Positions 17,024 to 30,254 of a stretch of 64,000 nucleotides of DNA are shown here, one piece after another. The first letter of the stretch is position 1. Each line of letters begins with the position of its first letter. The notes under the pieces were generated by a model. It was not told the DNA's origin. It saw nothing but the letters and a program-made list of their open reading frames with translations, and did not search any database. Where the stretch lies: assembly GCA_963810815.1 (NCBI GenBank), contig CAWEPB010000007.1, positions 62,001 through 126,000 of the forward strand. The letters run 5' to 3'. The position numbers and the translations under genes were made by a program. The DNA is from CAVQWT01 sp963810815. Lineage in GTDB: Bacteria > Pseudomonadota > Gammaproteobacteria > Burkholderiales > Casimicrobiaceae.

Positions 17024-19230
17024 AGCCGGGGGTATCGAACAGCGGAAGATCCCGCCGCCCGCGGTGCAGGTGATCGCGATAGTGCGCGCAACCGGTCGCG
17101 GTCACCGGCGAGGGCGATCAGCGCGGAGCGATACGCGGCGGGGGACTCGGTGACGAGTTCGTCCAGCCCGACGCCGTTCAGCAAGCTGGCGCCCACTCGT
17201 CCGGCGAACGTCGTCCCGCGGCAGCTCAGCAGTGGAACGCCGGCCCAGAGCGCATCGCTCCCGGACGTATGGGAGCCATACGGAAGCACGTCAAGCGCCA
17301 GATCCGCGGCGCGAAGGCGGGCAATGTGCGTCGCCTGGTCAACGCGTTCCGCAAACACGATCCGCGAGGAAGCGATGCCGGCACGCTCGGTTTCCTCCAG
17401 CAGATTGCGGCGCGCCAGCGGCAGCGGCACGTACAACCAGAGTACCGCCTCCGGTGCCGCTCGCAGGGCCTCGAGCCAGATGCCGAAGAACTCGCGCGTC
17501 AGCTTGTAGCTCTGGTTGAAGCACGCGAGCACGACGGCGCGCTCCGGCAACCCGAGCGCGGACCGCGGCAGCGGTTCCGGAAGTTCCCGGTGGTGGTCGT
17601 TGACCTGGTAGCAGCGTGGCAGGCGCAGCACCCGCTCGTGAAAGTGCTGCTCGTCGGACTCCGGAACGACGATGTCGTCGGCGACAATGCCGTCGATCGC
17701 GTCGCTTCCCAGCGTCCCGGGAAAGCCGAGGTAGTGCAGTTGCAGCGGTGCCGGGCGATGCGCGAGGATGCCCAGGCGCGCACCCTCCGTGTGCCCCTTC
17801 AGGTCGACCAGGACGTCGATGCGATCGTCGCGTATCCGTCGGGCCGCGGCGGCATCGTCGAGCGCGGCAACCTCCGTCCACGAATTGACGGCGGCCCGGA
17901 TGCGGCGGCGCACCGGGCTGTCGTCGTCAGGGCCGTAGCTGTACACGCGGACGTCGAGCCGGCGTCGGTCGTGGCACCCGAAGAGACCTGCCATTAGATA
18001 CGCTGTCGCATGGGCATGGAAATCGCCACCGAGGTAACCGAGCCGCAGCCGATCGCCGCGCGCGGCGATCACCGCGGGCGCCACCGGCGGCAGGGTATCC
18101 CGCGACCAGCGGCGCGCGATCGCCAGTTGCTGCGCGGGCGATGTGGGCAGACCAAGGCCGACGAATGGATCGCATCGCAGTCCCGCGTCCGGCGCGTCCA
18201 GCAATGTTTGCCAGCGGGCCCACTCTGACTCGACGATGGGCCATGCGCAGGCCTCCTGCTGCGCCCGCATGAGGTTGGTCGCAGCCGGCACGAGCCGGGG
18301 ATCCGCCCTCAGGGCCGACTCGAACGCTCGGATCGCGGCCTCGTGGTTCCCCAATGCCCGCTCGGCGACCCCCAGGTTGTCCCAGGCCGTCGCGGGTGCG
18401 AGACCCGATCGCGTCGCCAGTCTCAGCTGCTCGCGAGCGCGTGCCGGATCGCCGGCCCGGAGCAGCACGGCGCCCAAGCCGGCACGCAGGCCGGCGTCGT
18501 CGGGAGCGCGCATCAGGGACGCCTCCAGCAACCCGAGGGCGGCGGCCGGACGTCTCGCCGCGATCAGGCAGTCGGCGGCGCGCAGCACGAGGTCAGGGTC
18601 GTCGGGAAAGCGCTGGAGGCCGTCGTCCGTGATCGCGAGGGCCTGCGCAGCGTCCCCGCATTTCTGCGCGACGTAAGCCGCAACCTGGAAGGCGTGGGCA
18701 GGCGCGGCGGGGACGGCAACGCCTTCCGTCGCCGCCGCGTTGGCCTCGTCCCAGCGCTGCTGGGCCGCGAGGGCCAAGGCCAGGTTGGAGCGTGCGGGAG
18801 CGCTGCCGGAATCCTGGAGCGCAGCCCGACGGAAGCTGGACTCGGCCGCCGCGGGCCGGTGCTCTCCCATCAGAAACCGGCCGTGCGCAATCAGTGTCCG
18901 GACATCGTTCGGGGCGAGCTCCAGCGCGTGCGCGAAGGCGACCTCGGCCGCTGTCGCGTCGTGCCGTGCCATCTCGACCTCACCCAGCGCCAGCCAGATC
19001 CTGCCGGCGGGCAGGCCCGCCCGCTGCGCCGCCTCCAGCGCGACGACGAGGCGCGCACGCGCGGATTCGACGCGGTTCTCGGCCAAGTCCACCTCGGCCA
19101 GTTTGAGCAGGGCGCCAGGATGGTCCGGCACGACGGCGAGGATCTGGCGATAGATCGACGCGGCCTCGGCACGCCGCCCTGCCGCTTCGAGTGCGAACGC
19201 CTGCGTGAACGCGTGCTGCAACGTGGTCAT
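16959..19230 (-). CDS. TPR protein with O-GlcNAc-transferase-like (GT41/SPINDLY) domain, frameshifted
   Basis: Residues 1 to about 340 are TPR repeats (EAASIYRQILAVVPDHPGAL, AEVAFAHALELAPNDVRT, HEAAIRAFESALRADPRL). From about 400 it is a bacterial O-GlcNAc-transferase-like GT41 domain: RLRLGYLGGDFHAHATAYL, DVLVDLKGHTEGARL, PLQLHYLGFPGTLGSDAIDG, CFNQSYKLTREFFGIW, LDVLPYGSHTSGSDALWAGV, SCRGTTFAGRVGASLLNGVG. Near 17084-17088 the frame must shift by one inserted base; then the usual C-terminus (RRDLPLFDTPGFTRDWEHLL, AAYDAAAQRGS) is read to TGA at 16959-16961. The span is one base over a multiple of three. In bacteria such enzymes may glycosylate surface proteins or make polysaccharide; the target here is unknown. 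Confidence 0.82.
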
Positions 19231-19476
19231 TGATCCACTCGATCGGCTCGACCCGCGACGACCGGGCGTCGGTCGCGGCCGCAGGGCCTCCGATTCCCGA
19301 CCCCAGACACGTTGGCACCGGAACACCGGTCTACCGTAGCCCGTGTCCGGCATCAGCGGCGCGATACTAGCATTGGCACGGCGCCAACTCGGCGGCGTCG
19401 GTTTCGCGGCCCGCCGGCGCAGGGTAATATCGGCGGCACCCTGCGAGCCGGCCCCTTGGCCGGCACCCCGATTGCC

Positions 19477-20658
19477 ATGATCATCCCGTCGCTGCTCGAC
19501 ACCGACCTCTACAAGTTCACGATGATGCAGGTCGTCCTGCATCATTTCCCCGGCGCGCACGTCGAGTACCGCTTCAAGTGCCGCAATCCGGGCATCGATC
19601 TCGTTCCCTTCGTCGACGAGATACGGGAGGAGATCCGCGCGCTGACCTCGCTGACGTTCACCGGCGACGAGCTCGACTACCTCCGGTCGCTGCGCTTCCT
19701 CAAGAGCGACTTCGTCGACCTGCTCGGCGTGTTCCGGCTGGACGAGCGGTTCATCACGGTGGCCCCGCTCGGGGGATCGACGCGCGAGATCGACATCACG
19801 ATCAAGGGGCCGTGGCTGCACACGATCCTGTTCGAGGTGCCGGTGCTCGCGATCGTCGCCGAGGTCTATTACCGGAACACCGTGCGGGAGCCCGATTTCG
19901 CCGAGGGGCGCCGCCGCCTCGCCGCCAAGATCGCGCGGGCCAACGAGGTGGGCGACCCCGAGTTCCGCATCGCCGACTACGGGACCCGGCGCCGGTTCTC
20001 GCGGCGGTGGCACGAGGAGGTGGTCGCGACGCTCAAGCGCGACATGCCGACGCATTTCGTCGGCACCAGCAACGTCGACCTCGCGCGCGGCGCCGGCCTG
20101 ACGCCGCTGGGCACGATGGCGCACGAGTACCTGCAGGCCTGCCAGGCGGTCGGCCCGCGGCTGCGCGATTCGCAGAAGTTCGCGTTCGACACCTGGGCGA
20201 AGGAGTACCGGGGCGACCTCGGCATCGCGCTGTCCGATGTCTGCGGCATGGACGCGTTCATGCGCGACTTCGACCTCTTCTTCTGCAAGCTGTTCGACGG
20301 CGTGCGCCACGACTCGGGCAATCCGTTCGAGTGGGGCGACAAGATGATCGAGCACTACCGGCACATGCGGATCGATCCGCGCAGCAAGACCATGATCTTC
20401 TCCGACAGCCTCAACGTTCCGCTGGCGATCCGGCTGTACGAGTATTTCCGGGGGCGCACGCAGACGGCCTTCGGCATCGGCACCAACCTGACCAACGACC
20501 TGGGCTACGAGCCGCTGCAGATCGTCATCAAGATGACCCGCTGCAACGGCCAGCCGGTGGCCAAGATCAGCGACGAGCCGTCGAAGTCGATGGACTACGA
20601 TCCGTCGTACGTCGCGTATCTGCGCGAGGTCTTCCAGGTGCCGGCGCCGCCCGCTTAG
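19477..20658 (+). CDS. pncB: Nicotinate phosphoribosyltransferase
   Basis: A 393-aa PncB of full family length. It converts nicotinate, PRPP and ATP to nicotinate mononucleotide in NAD salvage. Recognisable blocks: SLLDTDLYKFTMMQVVLHHF at the N-terminus, ADYGTRRRFSRRWHEEV, MPTHFVGTSNVDLARG around the region that carries the phosphorylated His in the family, LSDVCGMDAFMRDFD, GVRHDSGNPFEWGDKMIEHY, IFSDSLNVPLAIRLYEYF, FGIGTNLTNDLGYEPLQIVI. It is divergent from the TPR/GT41 gene with a 246-bp intergenic region and is followed 49 bp downstream by the GspE-like ATPase, with no functional link apparent. Confidence 0.96.
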   Translation: MIIPSLLDTDLYKFTMMQVVLHHFPGAHVEYRFKCRNPGIDLVPFVDEIREEIRALTSLTFTGDELDYLRSLRFLKSDFVDLLGVFRLDERFITVAPLGGSTREIDITIKGPWLHTILFEVPVLAIVAEVYYRNTVREPDFAEGRRRLAAKIARANEVGDPEFRIADYGTRRRFSRRWHEEVVATLKRDMPTHFVGTSNVDLARGAGLTPLGTMAHEYLQACQAVGPRLRDSQKFAFDTWAKEYRGDLGIALSDVCGMDAFMRDFDLFFCKLFDGVRHDSGNPFEWGDKMIEHYRHMRIDPRSKTMIFSDSLNVPLAIRLYEYFRGRTQTAFGIGTNLTNDLGYEPLQIVIKMTRCNGQPVAKISDEPSKSMDYDPSYVAYLREVFQVPAPPA

Positions 20659-20707
20659 GGGAGCAGGGCCGTCGCCGGCGGCCGGGCCTTCGGTGTAGAG
20701 TTCGCGC

Positions 20708-22543
<1,836 letters not shown>

Positions 22544-22649
22544 CCTGCGGTTGGCGTGGAAGGTGCGTCGAGCGCGCGTTGTCGTGCACGAGTTGCACCG
22601 CGGAGCCGCGCGGATACCGCGGATCACCCCATGACACCTGAATATTCGC

Positions 22650-22678
22650 TTGCGAAATCGGGGGCCGCGGTCTACATT
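22650..22678 (+). promoter_or_regulatory. Putative sigma-70-type promoter for first beta-helix gene
   Basis: TTGCGA at 22650-22655 and TACATT at 22673-22678 with a 17-base spacer, 53 bases before the beta-helix ATG and in a locally AT-richer patch. Pattern match only. Confidence 0.4.
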
Positions 22679-22730
22679 GCGCGTCACGCTGTTTTTCCGT
22701 CGAACATGTGATCTGGTCAGGGGGGTTGCG

Positions 22731-23771
22731 ATGAAGTCGATTCGTGCGTTGTTGGGGGTCGTCGCGCTGGTGGCGGTCGGAACGATGTCGGCGCAGGACG
22801 CCGCGGCGCAGGCGCAGCGGACCTTCGTCGCGCCGACCGGCAACGATGCCAACGACTGCTCGCTGGCGTCGCCGTGCCGGTCGTTCGCCCGCGCGATCGT
22901 GCAGACCCTGAACAACGGCGAGATCATCGCGCTGGACTCCGGCGGCTACGGCGCCGTCGACGTCAACAAGTCGGTGTCGATCATCTCGCCCGACGGCGTC
23001 TACGCCGGCGTTTCGGTGTTCGGCACCGTGCCGCCGGCGCCGGTGTCGCCCGGCGCCAACGTCGGCGTGCGCATTTCCGGGAACAACCTGCGCGTCGTGC
23101 TGCGCAACCTGCAGATCAACGGGCAGGGTGGCACGATCGGGATCCTGGTCCCGGCGACGTCGACGGGCACCGAGCTGCACGTCGAGCGCGTGACGCTGTC
23201 GAACCTCGGCACCTACGGCATCCTGATCGAGGGCCCGACCAAGCTGTCGGTCAAGGATTCGATCGTCCGGGATATCGGCAGCAGAGGGCTGCAGGTCAGC
23301 GCCTCGGCGAGTGGATCCGAGTTCTCCGTCGACGGGACGTTCTTCGAACGGATGTTCATCGGGCTGGACCTGTACGGGGCGGCGATGAGCGGCACCGTCA
23401 GCCGCAGCGTGTTCACGGGCACGACCAGCGGGGGCATTCTGCTCGGCGACACCGGAATGGTCGGGCAGCTGTCGATCCAGGATTCCACCTTCTCTCCCAC
23501 CGCCGGGCTCGCGGTCCAGGGCGGCGGCTTCGGCTCCAGCAACGTCTCGCTGACCGTGCGCAATACCACGCTCGCCGGACCCGGCGCCGCCGGCACGACG
23601 GGGGTCATCGGCGCCGCCGGCGGCACGGTGGTCCTCGACGGCAACACGATCACCAACTTCGCGATCGGCGTTTCTGTCAGCGGCGGGGTCGTCCAGTCCG
23701 CGCAGAACAACGCGATCCGGCGCAACACCACGGACATCAGCGGCGCGCTGGCGCCGTTCGCGCCGAACTGA
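22731..23771 (+). CDS. Secreted right-handed parallel beta-helix protein (member 1)
   Basis: A 346-aa secreted protein. GGGGGG-type ribosome-binding site, ATG, then a signal peptide (MKSIRALLGVVALVAVGTMS, cleaved near DAAAQA). The mature part begins RTFVAPTGNDANDC and SPCRSFARAI, then short Gly/Ser/Val/Asn-rich repeats of beta-helix type (VVLRNLQINGQGGTIGILV, LHVERVTLSNLGTYGILIEG, LSVKDSIVRDIGSRGLQV, LDGNTITNFAIGVSVSGG). The same head-and-repeat layout recurs in the subtilase C-terminus at 28 kb and in the protein at 31.3-32.1 kb. Two Cys near the N-terminus are conserved and probably form a disulfide. Beta-helix proteins of this kind can be polysaccharide lyases or adhesins; no lyase active-site motif is recognised. 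Confidence 0.85.
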   Translation: MKSIRALLGVVALVAVGTMSAQDAAAQAQRTFVAPTGNDANDCSLASPCRSFARAIVQTLNNGEIIALDSGGYGAVDVNKSVSIISPDGVYAGVSVFGTVPPAPVSPGANVGVRISGNNLRVVLRNLQINGQGGTIGILVPATSTGTELHVERVTLSNLGTYGILIEGPTKLSVKDSIVRDIGSRGLQVSASASGSEFSVDGTFFERMFIGLDLYGAAMSGTVSRSVFTGTTSGGILLGDTGMVGQLSIQDSTFSPTAGLAVQGGGFGSSNVSLTVRNTTLAGPGAAGTTGVIGAAGGTVVLDGNTITNFAIGVSVSGGVVQSAQNNAIRRNTTDISGALAPFAPN

Positions 23772-23883
23772 CCCGGTCGATCGCTCTCCGTTGCGGCGGG
23801 CCGCCTTGGCCTGCCGCGACGACCCGGCACAACACGAACCCGTCGGCTCCGCGCACCCGGGGCACCATAGCAGGGGAACCACC

Positions 23884-26800
23884 TTGAACCGCGCCGTTTC
23901 GCCGTTCGTTGCACGCCTCGCGCCGTTCGCCGGCGCCATCCTTCTCGCCGCGGCGACGCTCGCGCAGGGCGCCGCGCTGCCGCAGCCACAGGTCGCGCCG
24001 GACAAGGGCCGCGTCGGCATCGGCCTCGCGCCGGGCTGGTCCAACCTGTACGGCGGCTACCGGTCCGCCACCGGCGATCACAAGATCGTCACCGACGCCG
24101 GCACCGAGGCGCCCGATGGCGTGTCGTCGGCAATCGACTACGGCACGTTCACGCTGTACCGGATCGGCCAGCAGGCGCTGGCCGCGCAGAAACTGCCGGC
24201 CGCCGCGGTGCGCGACCAGTACAACGTCGTCGCCCTGCGCGTCGGCGCGATCGACACGACGCTGCCGCAGGCGCAGGCGCTGCGCACCGAGGCGACGAAG
24301 GGCGGCAAGGGCCTGCACCTCGTGCAGTTCGCCGGTCCGGTCAAGCCCGAGTGGGTGAAGGGACTCGAGGCGACCGGCGTCCAGATCGTCACGGCGATCC
24401 CCCACAACGCGTACCTCGTCTACGGCACGGCGACCGCGCTCGGCGGCATGGTCGCGCAGATCCGCACCCAGGCGCAGGTGCAGTGGGATGCGCCCTACGA
24501 TCCGGCCTGGCGCATCGACACCAAGCTGCCGATCGACGGCGAGGCCGAGGTCACGGTCCAGCTGGTCGACGACGCCACCGAGAACGCCGCGACCAAGGCG
24601 ATGCTCGCCAGCATGCTGGCCCCCGGCGCGACCGCGCACGAGTGGCGGTCGGCGGGCTACGTCAACCTGACGGCGAAGGTGCGCGCGCAGGCGATCGACG
24701 CGCTGGCGCAGCGCCCCGAGGTGGTGTTCATCGAGCGCTTCGTCACGCCGCAGAAGAACGACGAGCTGCAGAACATGGTGGTCATCGGCAACGTGGCCGG
24801 CAACGTCGCGGCGCCGGGCAACTGGCTGACCTGGCTGGCCGGCAAGGGGTTCACGCAGGCGCAGTTCGACGCGTCGCTGATCACCGTCGACGTCGGCGAC
24901 AGCGGCATCGACAACGGCACCGTCACGCCGAACCACTTCGGCCTGCGCAGTCTCGGCGTGCCGGTCGGCCCCAGCCGCGTCAGCTACATCCAGCCCCTGG
25001 GCACGCCGGGAACGTCCCTCGGCCGGGGCGTCGACGGCCACGGCAACCTCAACACGCACATCGTCGCCGGCTACGTGCCGAACGGCGCGCCGTTCAACGC
25101 CTTCCCGCACGCCGACGCGCAGGGCTTCCGCTACGGCATGGGCGTCGCGCCGTTCGCGCGCGTCGGCTCGTCGGTGATCTTCGACCCGAACTTCACCGGT
25201 ATCGTCCCATCCGACCACACGTCGCGCGCCTACAACAACGGCGCGCGGCTGACGACCAACAGCTGGGGCGCGGCGGTCGCCGGCGCCTACGACAGCTTCT
25301 CGCAAGCCTACGACGCGCTCGTCCGCGACGCACAGCCCGCAACGTCGGTGTTCCCGGTCGCCGGCAACCAGGAAATGGTGGTCTTCTTCTCGGCCGGCAA
25401 CGACGGGCCGGGTGCCAACACCATCGGCTCGCCGGGCACGGCCAAGAACGTCGTCACCGTCGGCGCCACCGAGGGCCCGCGGCCCTTCGGCGCGCCCGAC
25501 CAGTGCGGCATCGACAACGCCGGCTCCGACAGCTTCAACGACATCATCGGCTTCAGCTCGCGCGGCCCCGCCGACGACGGCCGGGTCAAGCCCGACATCG
25601 TCGCCCCCGGCACGCACGTGACGGGCGGCGTCTGGCAGGCCGCCGTCGTCAACCCGGTGTCCGGCACCGGTCTCGCCGGCGCGCTGTACGACGGGTCGGG
25701 CGTCTGCGGCGGGATCGGCGTCGCCCCGGGCAACCGCTTCTATCCGCCCAGCCAGCAGTGGTACACGTCGTCGTCGGGCACCAGCCATTCGACGCCGATG
25801 GTCGCGGGCGGCGGGGCGCTGGTGCGCCAGTGGTTCATCAACACGGGCAAGCCGGTGCCCAGTCCCGCGATGACGCGCGGCTTCCTGATGAACTCGACGC
25901 GCTACCTGACCGGCGCCAGCGCCAACGACACGCTGCCGTCGAACGCCCAGGGCATGGGCAACATGGACCTCGAGCGCGCCTTCGGCACCCGGCCGCTGCT
26001 GCTGCGCGACCAGGTCGCCGGCGATCGCTTCACCGCGACCGGCCAGAGCCGGACGTTCATCGCCGTCGTGCAGAACTCGCTCGAGCCGCTGCGGGTGACG
26101 CTGACGTGGACCGACGCGCCGGGCCCGACGGCGGGCAACGCGTACCTGAACGACCTCGACCTCGAGGTCGTGGTGCTGGGCGACGTCTATCGCGGCAACA
26201 ACTTCTTCGGCGCCAACTCGGTGCCCGCCGGCGTGGCCGACTTCCGCAACAACGCCGAGAGCGTGTTCGTGCCCAACGTGGCGCCGGGCACGCCGGTGCT
26301 GGTCCGGGTGAAGGCGACCAACATCGTCGCCGACGGCGTGCCCAACAACGCCGACGCGCTCGACCAGGACTTCGCGCTCGTCGTCAGCAACGCCTACGCG
26401 GCCGCCGCGCCGGTGCTGCAGGTCGTCTCGGCGCCGATCCTCGCGGAGAGCTATTCGCCGGCCAACAACTTCGCCGATCCCTACGAGACCGTCGACTTCG
26501 CGCCGACGATCCGGAACGTCGGGACGGCGAACGCCGTCAACGTGGTCGCCGACGTCGTCGCCGGCCCGACGGTGCCGCTGTCGGCTGCGGCCAGTTTCGG
26601 CACGCTGGCGGCAGGCGCCCAGGCGGCGCGCAGCTTCACCGTGCAGACGCCGTCGTTGAACTGCACGGTCGCGCCGGTGGTGCTCAATCTCAGCGTCGAC
26701 GGTGCATCCGCAGGTACCGCGGTCGTCAATCTTTCGGATCTCGCCACGCTGCCCGTGATCACTGCCGGTAGCCAGAATTTCGACGGCGTGACGCCACCGG

Positions 26801-28891
26801 CCCTGCCGGCCGGCTGGACGCAGGCGACCCTGATCGGAGCGCCCACGCTGCTGTTCCAGACGGTTGCCGGTGGCGACGTCGCCAACGGCGCCCAGGGAAC
26901 GCCTGCAGCCGCCGTATCCGACCAGGTCCTGGTTTCGCCGGGGATCGCCATCGCTGCCGGCGTGCCCGCGCAATTGACGTTCCGCCACAAGTACAACCTC
27001 GAACCGGGGTTCGACGGCGCGGTGCTGGAGATCGCGATTCCGGGTGTCGCCGGTGGCGTGTTCCAGGACATCCTGGTCGCGGGCGGCAGCTTCGTTTCCG
27101 GTGGCTACAATCAGACGATCTCGGCCAGCTTCAGCAGCCCGATCGCCGGCCGCCAGGCGTGGAGCGCCAATTCGTCGGCGGCATTCGCCACGGTGCAGGT
27201 CAACCTGCCGGTCGCGGCGCAGGGCAAGACCGTCCAGTTGCGGTGGCGCGTGGCGTCGGACAGCTCGGTCGTGGCCACCCTGGGCTACGTCCTCGATACC
27301 GTCGCGGTCACCTACAAGGTCTGCGAGACGCCGCTGGTCACCGTGGCCCCGGCGTCGTTCGCGTTCGCGCCGACCCGCGTCGGCCAGAACAGCGCCGCGC
27401 AGGCGTTCTCGATCACCAACGCGACGGCGGCGACGGTGAACCTCGCGCAGGCGCTGGCGGGCACCGACGTCGCGAGCTTCGGCATCACCGTCCCGGCGTG
27501 CGCGTCGCTCGCCGGCGGCGCCAACTGCTCGACGTCGGCGCAGGCCAACCCGGTCGCGCCCATCGGCGCCAAGGCGGCGCAGGATGGCGCTGACCGCGAC
27601 GCAGGGACCGAAGACGCAGCTGATCAACGTGCCGCTGTCGGTGCTGGCGCAGGCGCCGGTGCAGACGCTGCTGCCCGCGACGGCGACGCTGACCTCGCCG
27701 TCGATCGGCGCGGCGAGCGGCGCCATGACCTTCGCGCTGTCGAACAACGGCAACGTCGCGATGTCGGTGTCCTCGATCGCCGTCGGCGGCGCGGGCTTCG
27801 CGCGCAGCGGCGGCACCTGCGCTGCCGCGTTCCCGGCCGTGCTGGCCGCCGGCGCCACCTGCACGGTCCTGGTCACGTACACCGCGCCGAGCGCGGTGCC
27901 GTCGGCCGGGACGCTGACGGTGACGTCGGACGCGCTCGGCTCGCCGCAGACCGCCACGCTCAACGGCGTCGTCGGCGGCGGTGCGGCGCGCGTGTTCGTC
28001 TCGCCCGAAGGCAACGATGCCAATCCCTGCACGGCGGGGGCGCAGTGCCGGACGCTGCAGGCCGGCGTCAACGCCGCGGCGGTGGGCGGCGAGGTCGTGC
28101 TGTCCGGCTCCGGCGGCTACGGCAACGCGACGATCAACAAGTCGCTGACGGTGATCGCGGCCAAGGGCACCTACGCGGCGCTGTCGTTCGCCGGCATCGA
28201 GGACGGCCTGACCATCGGCGCGCCCAACACCGTCGTGGTCCTGCGCAACGTGGCGATCAACGGTTCCGCGGGCGGTACCCACGGCGTTCGCGTGCTGCCG
28301 ACCGCCACCGGCTCGGTGCTGCATCTGGAGAACGTCACGATCTCGAATATGGCCGGCAGCGGGTTGCGGGTCGAGGCGGCGGCCAGCGTGTTCGTGCTGA
28401 ACTCGTCGTTCCGCAGCAACCTGGGACCGCAGGCTGCGGTCGCGGTCGGTGCGGGCGGCGCCACGCTCAACGTCAGCAAGACGCGCTTCGAGCAGGGCGG
28501 CAGCGACGGCATCTCGATCAGCGGCGGGCGGCTGATGCTGCGGCAATCGATGGTGACCGAGAACGTCCGCCATGGCGTGGCGGTCAGCAGCGCCATCGCC
28601 CCGGCATTCGCGCTGATCGAGAACGGCCCGGTCGCCCGCAACCTCGGCGACGGCGTCAATGTCGACGGTGCCGCGGCGCAGGCGGTGGTGCGCCGGGCGA
28701 CGCTGTCCGCCAACCTCGGCGCGGGACTGCGCGTCACCGCCGGCCAGGCGCTGGCGGACCGCACGCAGATGCACGGCAATCGCTGGGGCATGGTCAACAG
28801 CGGCGGCACGATCACGTCGATGGGCAACAACCCGACCGCGGGCAACCCGGACGGCAACGTCGGTGCGATCACCGTGGTTCCCAGGCAGTAG
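23884..28891 (+). CDS. Giant subtilase (S8) fused to choice-of-anchor-D and beta-helix domains (frameshifted)
   Basis: Starts at TTG 23884, 8-12 bases after AGGGG, with a signal peptide ending near TLAQGAALPQ. The N-terminal 300 residues resemble a subtilase propeptide region. The S8 catalytic domain follows: Asp in DVGDSGIDNG (about 339), His in VDGHGNLNTHIVAGY (about 385), oxyanion Asn in FFSAGNDGPG (about 504) and Ser in SSSGTSHSTPMVAGG (about 633). Then come a P-domain-like region, an FDGVTPPALPAGW domain (cleaved-adhesin type), two ASPM-SPD-2-Hydin-like repeats (SFAFAPTRVGQNSAAQAFSI) and a C-terminal beta-helix domain beginning RVFVSPEGNDANPC. Near 27583 one inserted base separates the two frames; the 5008-nt span is one over a multiple of three. 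Corrected length is about 1,669 aa. Secreted, surface-associated protease/adhesin is the likely role. Confidence 0.83.
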
Positions 28892-28919
28892 ACGCACCGG
28901 CGGCACACGGTACGGCGGC

Positions 28920-28953
28920 GGGGCGGCTCCACGGGGCCGCCCCGTTGCTTTGT
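28920..28953 (+). terminator. Probable intrinsic terminator after subtilase gene
   Basis: GGGGCGGC and GCCGCCCC form an eight-base stem around a short loop, followed by GTTGCTTTG. The T-tract is imperfect, but position 29 bases after the subtilase stop supports termination. Confidence 0.55.
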
Positions 28954-29057
28954 CCGATGGCTGCCGGCCGGTGGGCCCGGTCGATGTTCGGGCCGCGGTC
29001 CGAACGCCGACCGAAGCATTTGCCCCGCTCACGGTGCCGGGTTAGCCTGAGTCCGCC

Positions 29058-30203
29058 ATGTCAGAGCGCCGTCCCTTGGATTCGAAACTCCTGCCAACGC
29101 TGTTGCTCGGGCTGGTCGCCATGCTGTCGGGATGCGCCACGGTGGAGGAGCCGACGCGACCGCCGGGCTACCGTCCCCTCACCGCCGCCGAGGGCCGCGC
29201 GCTCGTCGCCCGCCTGCTGCCCGCAAACGTCAAGGACCGCAACGGCTGGGCAACCGACATCTACGCCGCCTTCGCGGTGCTTGACCTCGCGCCGACCCCC
29301 GAGAACATCTGCGCCGCCGTCGCGGTGACCGAACAGGAGTCGGGCTTTCAGGTCGATCCCGTGGTTCCGGGGCTGGCGGGCATTGCCCGCAAGGAGATCG
29401 ACCGGCGCCGCGAGAGCGCCGGCATCCCGCGGTTCGCGCTCGACGCCGCGCTGGCGCTGCCGTCGTCCAACGGCAGGAGCTACGGCGAGCGGCTCGATGC
29501 CGCCAGGACCGAACGGCAACTGAGCGAAATCTACGAGGATTTCATCGACAAGGTGCCGTTCGGCAGGAAGTTCCTGGCGGATCGCAACCCGGTGCGGACC
29601 GGCGGGCCGATGCAGGTCAGCGTGGCCTTCGCCGAAGCCTATGCGCAGGCCAGGCCCTACCCCTATCCGGTGACGGGGACGATCCGCCACGAGGTGTTCA
29701 CGCGCCGCGGCGGCGTGTACTTCGGGATTGCCCACCTGCTCGACTATCCCGCGCCGTACGATCGCCCGCTCTACCGGTTCGCCGATTTCAACGCGGGACA
29801 GTACGCGAGCCGGAATGCGGCGTTCCAGAGCGGCGTCACCCAGGCGTCCGGCATTCCGCTCGAGCTCGACGGCGACCTGCTGCGCTACGACCGCGGCGAA
29901 CCGGCGATCGAGCCCGGCAGCACCGAGCTCGCCATCCGGGTGCTGGCGCGGCGGCTCGATCTCACCGACGCGGACATCCGCCACGACCTCGAGCTCGGCA
30001 AGGGTCCCGCGCTGGTCGACAGCCGCGTCTACGTCCGCGTGTTCGCGCTCGCCGATCGACTGTCCGGCAAGCCCGTGCCGCGCGCGGTGGTCCCGCAGAT
30101 TCCGCTGCACAGCCCGAAGATCACGCGCAACCTCACCAGCGACTGGTTCGCCCAACGGGTCGAGGGTCGCTATCGGACCTGCCTCGCGCGCATGGGCACC
30201 TGA
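29058..30203 (+). CDS. DUF1615 family lipoprotein
   Basis: A 381-aa lipoprotein with a lipobox LLLGLVAMLSGC (lipidated Cys about 26) and then the DUF1615 family body: AVTEQESGFQVDPVVPGLAG, VRTGGPMQVSVAFAEAY, RRGGVYFGIAHLLDYPAPYD, YRFADFNAGQYASRNAAFQ, and a C-terminal Trp/Arg-rich end. The EQESGF and GPMQV blocks resemble lytic-transglycosylase-like folds, so a peptidoglycan role in the periplasm is plausible, though function is not established. ATG 29058 is chosen because it gives the complete signal. Confidence 0.88.
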   Translation: MSERRPLDSKLLPTLLLGLVAMLSGCATVEEPTRPPGYRPLTAAEGRALVARLLPANVKDRNGWATDIYAAFAVLDLAPTPENICAAVAVTEQESGFQVDPVVPGLAGIARKEIDRRRESAGIPRFALDAALALPSSNGRSYGERLDAARTERQLSEIYEDFIDKVPFGRKFLADRNPVRTGGPMQVSVAFAEAYAQARPYPYPVTGTIRHEVFTRRGGVYFGIAHLLDYPAPYDRPLYRFADFNAGQYASRNAAFQSGVTQASGIPLELDGDLLRYDRGEPAIEPGSTELAIRVLARRLDLTDADIRHDLELGKGPALVDSRVYVRVFALADRLSGKPVPRAVVPQIPLHSPKITRNLTSDWFAQRVEGRYRTCLARMGT

Positions 30204-30254
30204 CGATCCCTGCCCGGACACCTGAGCGCACTGCCCGCCAGCCTGGGGGAAACC

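Noticed and set aside
23737..28071. Open frame of 1,444 codons on the minus strand opposite the subtilase
   Set aside because: Translates to low-complexity Arg/Gly/Val/Asp with no domain, opposite a gene with clear catalytic motifs; an effect of high GC and codon bias.
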